From: Panicum virgatum
Taxonomy: Eukaryota > Streptophyta > Magnoliopsida > Poales > Poaceae
Assembly: GCF_016808335.1 (NCBI RefSeq)
Contig: NC_053138.1
Location: 12,207,900-12,271,899, forward strand
Direction of reading: 5' to 3'
Length of the DNA: 64,000 nucleotides
The notes beneath the pieces were generated by a model. It was not told the origin of the DNA and searched no databases. It saw nothing but the letters and a program-made list of their open reading frames with translations. The position numbers were made by a program, and so were the translations under genes. Positions 56,821-64,000 of this stretch are shown here, piece by piece; position 1 is the first letter of the stretch; the number at the start of each line of letters is the position of its first letter.

Positions 56821-56899
56821 GCTACACATTGTACCTCTCTCTCTTTTTTTTCGTTATGTAACAAACATTGTACTAGTTGAAATTTTAAATAGAAGAAAA

Positions 56900-58205
56900 T
56901 TCCAACTTAGTTGTTTGCCAATTGTTCTGGTTGCGGTATGCAGCACCCCGGCGCCCTGGCCCTCTGGCAGATAGGTTCAGTTGTAAGGACCTATCTGCCA
57001 TCGGAGCCGCAGAAGACACTCCGGACCCCCGTGTGAGGTTGAGCAAGCATTCTTTGGTGTGTAGGTGTAGCATAGTTTGCAAGCCGAGCGAGCGTCTTGT
57101 TTCCTGTGTAGTCGAAAGAACTACAGAGCGGAGAATCAAACTCACTTGTATGGTAGTAATGATACTGCAACTTAGCTGTTTGACGCATGCAGAATCAAGG
57201 CGAATGCTCCGGGCCCCCTGGGAGATAGACTCAGCTGTTTTGAGTCTGTCTACCACCGAGACTGGACCTCGATCTGCATGAAACCTTTAAAGAGGATGCC
57301 GGGACCCCCTGGTAGGTAGGCTCAATGGTTTGAGGCTGGCTACGACCAGCCAGGGCTTAACCTGTGTACCACTTCAAAGTTACAGCTGAGTAGCAGGACC
57401 GCGGGACCTATTCTGGACCGGCCCCCAGGCTAGTAAGCGGTCCAGGGCTCAAGATGCACAGGTCCAGACAGTTCAGTGTTTGTTACAGAGCGGTGGAGTG
57501 TGTAGGCTTAGGGTGCGGAATCAGGCTAAGACGCTACACAGGGCTCCGGACCACTCCAGGAAACAACACGAGTTTTCCGGACCAGGCTCTAACGCTCCAG
57601 ACCCTTCCTAGCAGTGGGTGAGGTCACTCTGTTGCACCCGATCCTTTGAGATATGGAGCTGGACCTGCCGCGTAGGACTTAGGAAGCCAACTCTTGAGCT
57701 AGAACGAGGTCCGAGCCCCTAATTACCCGGCTCCAGGTACTAGAGCACTTGTTACAGGGCGGTGGAATGTGTAGGCTTTGGGTACGGAACCGGCTAAGAA
57801 GCTACATAGGACTCCGGACCACCCCGGGAAACAAGCACCCCCTCTACAGAGCAGGTCCCTAGGGGCCCAGACCCCTCTCCAGCAGCAAGAGGGTCCGGGT
57901 CTGTACGGCAGTCCAGCAACTCAATACAGATCTTAGTTGTAGCGACAGAGTGGAAGTCCACGCGGGGGTTAGAAAAGTAAAGTCCCGAGAATCAGAATGC
58001 GAAATTAAATTTTGACACAAAGACAGAACTGGGAGAAAATCTTTCCTTTGCAACTTGATGTACATGGCTTGCGCGATGGATGCCAGAGGCCGGGTTTACG
58101 AGGGCGGACCTCTACCGCTCCGGGCCGCATGTTAGCCGACGGTGCGATGGATGCCAGAGGTCGGGTTTACGAGGGCGGACCCCAACCGCTCTAGGCCGCA
58201 CGCTA
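56900..58205. repeat. linker repeats between accessory gene and pol
   Basis: Three hairpin-bearing units end in inverted words: CAGATAGGT/ACCTATCTG (about 56968-56999), GACTCA/TTGAGTC (about 57225-57246) and TAGGCTCAATGGTTTGAGGC (about 57316). A pair of about 90-bp repeats (GCGGTGGAGTGTGTAGGCTT type) starts at about 57490 and 57751. A tandem pair with a 71-bp period (GCGATGGATGCCAGAGG) starts at 58073 and 58144. All are non-coding; the hairpins may mark terminators or processing sites. Confidence 0.65.
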
Positions 58206-58239
58206 ACTCTATCTTATTACAAAGGAAAAGTTTATTTCC

Positions 58240-61200
58240 CTGCTCTATGTTCCATGGGTTGGGCAGCGGCACTCCATCTTCTGTGGCAAGGCGAATGCAT
58301 CCGGGCCGGCATACCTATGTAACCTTGATGGGCCCCTCCCAGCTGGGGAAGAGTTTGTGGAGCCCCACTCGGTTCAGGATCCGTCTAAGGACGAGGTCGC
58401 CAGCCCGGATCTCCCTACTGTGCACGAACCGTTGATGATAGCGCCGGAGCGCCTAGTTGTAGCGTGCATTTCGGATTGCTGCTCGCCACCTTCGTTCGTC
58501 AACGAAGTCCACGTCGTCACGGCGCAGCTGCTCCTGCATGGATTCGTCAAAAGCCTGGACCCGTGGTGAGCCCAGGTGAATTTCTGGGGGAAGGCATGCT
58601 TCATCCCCGTAGACCAGGAAGAATGGAGTCTCCCCGGTGGCTCGGCTGGGTGTGGTCCGGTTGCCCCACAGTACGCACGGAAGTTCATCAACCCATTTAG
58701 CACCATGCTTCTTCAAGCACTTGTAGGTGCGGGTCTTGAGTCCCCTGAGAATCTCTGCATTCGCTCTCTCATCTTGACCATTGCTGCGGGGGTGTGCCAC
58801 GGACGCAAAGCATAGCTGGATGCCGACGTCCTCGCAGTACTCTTGGAATAGTCTGCTTTTGAATTGGGTCCCGTTGTCCGCAATGATGCGGTTTGGGACG
58901 CCAAATCTGCACACAATGGACTTGAGGAATGCGACTGCTGACTTTTTAGTGATATTCACCACAGGGGTAACCTCCGACCACTTCGTGAACTTGTCGATGG
59001 TGACGTAGAGGAACCGGTACCCACCGACGGCCCGGGGGAAAGGCCCTAGGATATCCACACCCCACACGGCAAATGGCCATGAGGGCGGAATCATTTGCAG
59101 AGCTTGAGCCGGTGTGTGTATTTGCTTTGCATGGAACTGGCATGCTTTGCAGGACTTTACCAGCTCAGCAGCATCCTGGAGTGCTGTCGGCCAGTAGAAG
59201 CCATGCCGAAAGGCCTTGCCAACAAGCGTGCGGGATGAGGAATGACTTCCACACTCGCCTCCATGGATCTCCGCGAGCAACTCGCGGCCCTCTTCCTGGG
59301 AAATGCACCGCATGAGGATACCATTGGCGCCACGATGGTAGAGATTCCCTTCTACCACCGCGTAGCGTTTAGCCAATCGTACTATGCGCTCAGCGGACAC
59401 ATCGTCATCAGGAAGGATGTTGTCTTTCAGGTAGTCCCGGATCTCGGAGATCCACGCATCGGGAGCTCCCTGAGCAGGTGGGGGTGGCTCCACAAGGTCT
59501 CCAGGATCCTTGACAGAGCTCACAACCCAGAGCGGGCACCACAGGTGGTATGCCGCCGGGACCGCTAGCTTTGAGGTGCTAGCTTGATTCCCTTCACCCA
59601 GTTCAGCAGGCTGGGCAGTAGGTCTCAGCAACCGTCTTTCGAAGACGCCCTCGGGCACGGATGCCCAGGTAGATGCTCTCGCGGAGAGATCATCTGCTGC
59701 TGAGTTGAGTTCGCGGGGAACATGTTGCAGTTCCAAGGCGTCGAAGTCCTTCTCGAGCTCCCTCACGTGAATGAGGTATGCCGCGAGCTGGGGATTGTTG
59801 CAGCTGCAATCCCCTCGGATCTGCTTGATGATTAGCTGTGAGTCCCCCTTCACCAGAAGCTGCCGGACCCCGAGAGACAGGGCTTGTGTCAGGCCAAAGA
59901 TCAGGGCTTCGTACTCCGCCATGTTGTTGGTGGCCTTGAACTCAAGGTGCACCATGTACTTCAGCTGATCTCCGTTTGGGTCGATGAGGACCACACCAGC
60001 TCTGGCCCACTTCTCGCGGGTTGACCCGTCGAAGAAGTGTGTCCAGTGGGGCTCGGTGAAGACTGGTGTCCTGATTTCCGGCTCCGGGGGTCCGGCGCTG
60101 AAGTCCGGACCCCCAGAATTGCTTGGGGAAGGAGTCCACTCCGCTATAAAATCAGCCAGGATCTGGCTCTTGACTGCATGGCGAGGTTGGAAGTCCAGCT
60201 GGAACTCAGCCAATTCGGCTACCCACTTGGCGATATTGCCCGTGGCGTTGGAGTTGTGCAGGATCGCTCTTAATGGGTAAGAGGTCACTACGACAACTCG
60301 GTGTGCCTGAAAGTAATGGCGCAGTTTCCTAGACGCAATAAGTATCGCATAGATAAGCTTATGCATCTCACGATACCTGGCCTTCGCCTCGTGGAGGACT
60401 TCGCTGACGTAGTAGACTGGCTTTTGGATAGTCCGGACCCTGGTGACCGGGTCCGGCTCGCCCTTGTCCGCTACGTCAGGTCCTTGGGCCCCCAGCGGTT
60501 CTGGGTTCCCACTGGGACGAGGCTCCTCCGGACCCCCTTGTCCGGGTTCCGGAGCTTTAGGCAGAGGTGAGGCTGACGGGCCCCGGTGTCCGGGGGCCGG
60601 CTCACCATCCTTGGCCGGGGAGACCCTGGTGTCCCTCTGGCGAGCTTGCTCCGTCCTTTCGGCGACCAGCACCATGCTGACCGGTTCTGCAGACGCAGCA
60701 AGATACAAAAACAACGTCTCACCGGGCTCTGGAGCCACCAATACTGGTAGTGAGGTGAGATGCTGCTTCAGCTCCTGGAAGGCTTGCTCAGCCTCTTCGG
60801 TCCAAGAAAATGGACTGGACCTCCTCAATAGCTTGAAGAAGGGGAGGGCCCTCTCAGCCAGCCTCGATATGAAGCAGCTAAGAGCAGCGAGAGATCCAGT
60901 AAGCTTCTGGACGTCCTTGATGCGGCCAGGAGGCCTCATCGCTTCGATCGCCTTGATCTTGGCTGGGTTTGCCTCAATGCCTCGATGTGAGACCAGGAAA
61001 CCCAGCAGCTTCCCCGCCGAGACGCCGAAGATGCACTTCTCGGGATTCAGCTTCGTGCGCGTGGCGCGCAGTCGGTCGAAAACGAGGGACAGGTCCTCAA
61101 CTAGTGTTGACCCTACCTTAGTCTTGACCACAATGTCATCGACATACACCTCAACAATATCTCTAGTTAGATTGCAGAAGGTTTTGTTCATAGCTCGTAC

Positions 61201-63939
61201 AAACGTGGGTGAGGCATTACTCAAACCATATGGCATGACAATATAGCAATAAAGCACATCTACTGTTACAAAAGCAGTATGCTTCCTATCCTCTCTAGAC
61301 ATCTGAATCTGGTGGAAACCAGAGTATGCATCTAGGAAAGACAAAAGGTCGCACCCGGAGGTGGAGTCCACGATCTGATCGATACGTGGAAGAGGATAGG
61401 GGTCTCTAGGACATGCCTTGTTGAGGCTGGTGTAGTCGATGCACATCCGAAGCTTCCCGTTGGCCTTTGGGACGACGACCGGGTTGGCCAACTACTCGGG
61501 GTGGTGGACCTCCTCGATGAAGCCAGCGTGTAGGAGCTTGCGGACCTCTTCACAGATGAAGTTCTGCCGCTCCACGGACTGCTTCCGAGGCTTCTGGCGC
61601 ACTAGCGTGGCGTCAGGGTAGATCCTCAGATTGTGCTCGATCACTTCCCTGGGGATCCCGGGCATCTGTGACGGTTCCCAGGCGAACACGTCCACATTTG
61701 CCCGGAGGAAAGCGATGAGCGCGTCTTCCTATTTCTCAACTGCAGCGACGGCAGCGGTGCGGTCGCCCTGCACGGTGAGGACACCAGCAGGGGAAGGCAT
61801 CTTCAAGACCACATACCCGTAGTGGGCAATGGCCATGAAGCGATAGAGTGCCGGCCGACCAATGATGGCGTTGAACGGGAGGTTCACCTCCACAACATCG
61901 AACTGAACGCTCTCTGTGCGGAAGTTCTCCTCGGTCCCGAACGTGACCGGCAGTGTGATGCTCCCCAGAGGGAACACCGGATGTGGGCCCACTCCAGAGA
62001 ATGGGCGAGAGGGAGTCAGCTTGGACTCCGGGATCTGCAGCTGCTTGAACACTGCATAGCTGATGACGTTGAGGCCATCCCCACCGTCTATCAGCACGTG
62101 ATAGAGCCTGACGTTGGATATGATAGGGGCGGTGACTAGAGGTAGCACACCGGCCCCAGCCATATTCTCTGGGCAGTCGGATGGCCCGAAAGAGATGGTG
62201 GTGTTCATCCACCTCTGGTGCGGCGCCACCTTCGGGACCCCCGGCTTCGCCGAAAGGACTTCTCGGCAAAGGGTCTTCACGTCCCGCCGGGAGACAAGCT
62301 CCCAGCTTCCACCATACATTACGTACAGCTTCTTGCGGCGGTCGTCATTGTCGGAGTCGGAGTTGTCGTCGTGGTACACGCCCTTCAGCTCCCGAGCAGG
62401 GGATTGATACCCCAGCTCTTTCTCCTTGCCGGGCCGCTGGCGAGGAGGGGGTGAGCCGTCCTCGGAGGACTACCCACGCCGCCCGCTGACCCGCTTCGCG
62501 AGCTTCTGGATCTCGCGACAGTCAGCGGCGCTGTGGCGAGCGGTGGGATGCACTGGGCATGAACCTCCGCTGCCATCTTGCGGGCGAGGGCGTTTTCCAT
62601 GTGCATTCTGGCCCCCAGCCGCTGCCGCAGCAGCTGGTGCCGCAGCAGCAGGTGCCGCTACAGCGACGGCTGGTCCGCCAGGTTGCGTCTCCCCGCGACT
62701 CTGGTTCTTGTTCTTCTTCTTCTTGCCACCACCCTGGGCGGTAGCAGCGGAGCCACCAGCCTTGGCGTCTCCGTCTTGGGGGGCTGAGTGCCATGCGCGG
62801 CCCTCAGCGGCCCTGGCACACTTGTCTGCCAAGGAGAAAAGCGTGGTGACGCTTTCCACCTCGTGCGTCGCCAGCTTCTCGAGCATCTTCTCGTCACGTA
62901 CCCCCTGACGGAAAGCAGTGATAATAGATGCATCGGAGATACGAGGAATGGTACCCCGTACCTTGGTGAAGCGTGAGATGAATGCCCGGAGTGTCTCTCC
63001 AGGTTTTGGCCTCACGGCGTGGAGGTGTGCCTCCACACCATGCTGCTGGTATGCGCTGGCGAAGTTCGCTGTGAACCTCGCACAGAGCTCCTCCCAGGAC
63101 TGAATCGTCCCGGGAGTGAGGTTCATGAGCCAAGTCCGGGCTGGCCCACTCAAGGCTACATGAAAGTAGCTCGCCATGACGGCGTCATTACCACCAGCTG
63201 CTGTGATGGCGATAACGTACACCTATAGGAATTCCGACGGGTTAGTGGTACCGTCGTACTTCTCCGGCAGGTGCAGGCGGAACTTGGATGGCCATGCCAC
63301 TGCGTGGAGGTGATCTGCAAGCGCAGCGCAGCCCACTCCAGCCACCAGAGCACCCGACTGTATCCGGGCATTCACCGGAGGCTTGGGTGCCACCACGTCC
63401 AAGTCGGCGTTGAGGTTGCGGCCCTCAATGTTGAGACGGCGCTCTCGCGCCCTCTCCACGGAGATGCGGGCGTCCTCACCCGCGCGCCTGCGGTTGAGCT
63501 CCGCCCGCAGGTCTTCTGTCCGTGCACCCGTCACTGTGGGGGAGCGCACGGATGCCGACGCACCACCTTGGTGCCGGTGGTAGGGCACCACCGCATTGCC
63601 AGGCGGAGGTCGTTGCCCAGTCCTTGCGGAACTGGGGGAGGCCTGAGCCAGATGGAGGAGACGGTCAACATCATCCCGCCACTGCCTCAGGGCGTCTGGC
63701 GAGGCTGCAGCAGCCGGAGGGTTGCGAAGCAACTCCCTAGCCGCCGCCAGCGCTCCGCCGCTCGCAGCTTATGAGGGGGCCCTTGACGGGCGCCCTGACT
63801 CCTGCCGACGAGCAACGCGCGCCGCCACCGACGGTGGCTGCTCCACAGGCACGGTTGCCCCTGAAGCAGGAACGCAATAGGCATGTGACGTGGAGGACGC
63901 GACACCCTCTGTCATCTCCACGTCGTCCACCCGAACCAT
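58240..63939 (-). pseudogene. gag-pol polyprotein of a Tat-lineage Ty3/gypsy element, seven in-frame stops
   Basis: One continuous frame from ATG 63939. Gag has SGPARTWLMNL and a CX3HX4HX4C-like knuckle (CPVHPTARHSAADC, about 62530). The protease has LIDGGDGLNVIS (62025-62115 region). The reverse transcriptase (from about 61695) has YVDD at about 61140. The RNase H is followed by a second, archaeal-type RNase H (FDGS, TNNMAEYEAL, KGDSQL), the mark of the Tat lineage. The integrase has an HHCC finger and D, D, E in GVDILG, ADNGTQF and SNGQDERAN at the usual 35-residue spacing. Stops: TAA 63769-63771; TAG 63223-63225, 62470-62472, 61729-61731, 61492-61494, 58453-58455 and 58315-58317. Otherwise the domains are well preserved, with no frameshift seen. 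About 70 Pro/Gly-rich residues split the first RNase H, an unusual insertion. The element cannot make its own protein. Confidence 0.93.
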
Positions 63940-63979
63940 GGAGACGAGCAAGAGATGAACCGAAACCAGCTAAATTTCT

Positions 63980-64000
63980 CCTACCTGGCGCGCCAAATGT
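63980..64000 (-). other. primer-binding-site region at the 5' end of the gypsy internal domain
   Basis: On the minus strand the last bases read ACATTTGGCGCGCCAGGTAGG. TGGCGCGCCAGG-type sequence next to the 5' LTR is the usual primer-binding area in this group of grass gypsy elements. The 5' LTR should therefore begin within a few bases of the window edge. Confidence 0.6.

Noticed and set aside
58374..63774. Plus-strand frames over gag-pol
   Set aside because: Antisense shadows; the gag, protease, RT, RNase H and integrase motifs are all on the minus strand.
1..64000. CRISPR array or bacterial operon structure
   Set aside because: No regular repeat-spacer array; spliced genes and plant retroelements show nuclear plant DNA.

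Overview
The window is plant nuclear DNA, almost certainly from a grass. Genes are sparse and separated by nested retrotransposons and MITEs. One intact gene is an intronless tandem-CCCH zinc-finger protein that closely resembles rice TZF1/DOS-type proteins. The retroelements are types typical of grasses: a Tat-lineage Ty3/gypsy element with an antisense gene, an L1-clade LINE, a tRNA-derived SINE and CACTA elements with GTGACG/GTCACC ends. I cannot name the species.

Layout. 1-4.7 kb: a broken nsLTP-like gene split by a 160-bp MITE, then a complete eight-exon PUR5 (AIR synthase) gene on the minus strand; its splice sites, reading phases and stop can all be followed. 5-9.2 kb: repeats and MITEs, including a hAT MITE inside a small secreted-peptide ORF. 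9.2-16.3 kb: a full-length LINE on the minus strand with a 15-bp target-site duplication and poly(A); ORF2 is intact, ORF1 carries a frameshift and an amber stop. 16.3-27.8 kb: AT-rich intergenic DNA with CACTA ends, MITEs, tandem duplications and an LTR remnant. 27.8-32 kb: a solo gypsy LTR, another LTR remnant and a 0.5-kb repeat. 34.8-36.1 kb: the CCCH zinc-finger gene with TATA box and two G-boxes. 36.8-44.7 kb: two solo LTRs of one family (3.95 and 3.93 kb), the younger inserted in opposite orientation into the older. 44.7-51.4 kb: intergenic, with a minisatellite, a Stowaway-like MITE, a PIF-type MITE and a SINE with a 15-bp duplication. 51.9-64 kb: most of a minus-strand Tat-lineage gypsy element: 3' LTR, a decayed antisense accessory gene with its own TATA box, linker repeats, then gag-protease-RT-dual RNase H-integrase in one frame broken by seven stops. 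The primer-binding-site region lies at the right edge, so the 5' LTR should begin just outside the window.

How it works together. Only two host genes look functional: PUR5 (purine synthesis, probably plastid) and the CCCH protein (probably RNA-binding and stress-responsive). Everything else is transposon biology. The LINE is a plausible type of donor for the machinery that moved the SINE, the solo LTRs record past recombination, and the decayed gypsy element has stop codons that are nearly all TAG.
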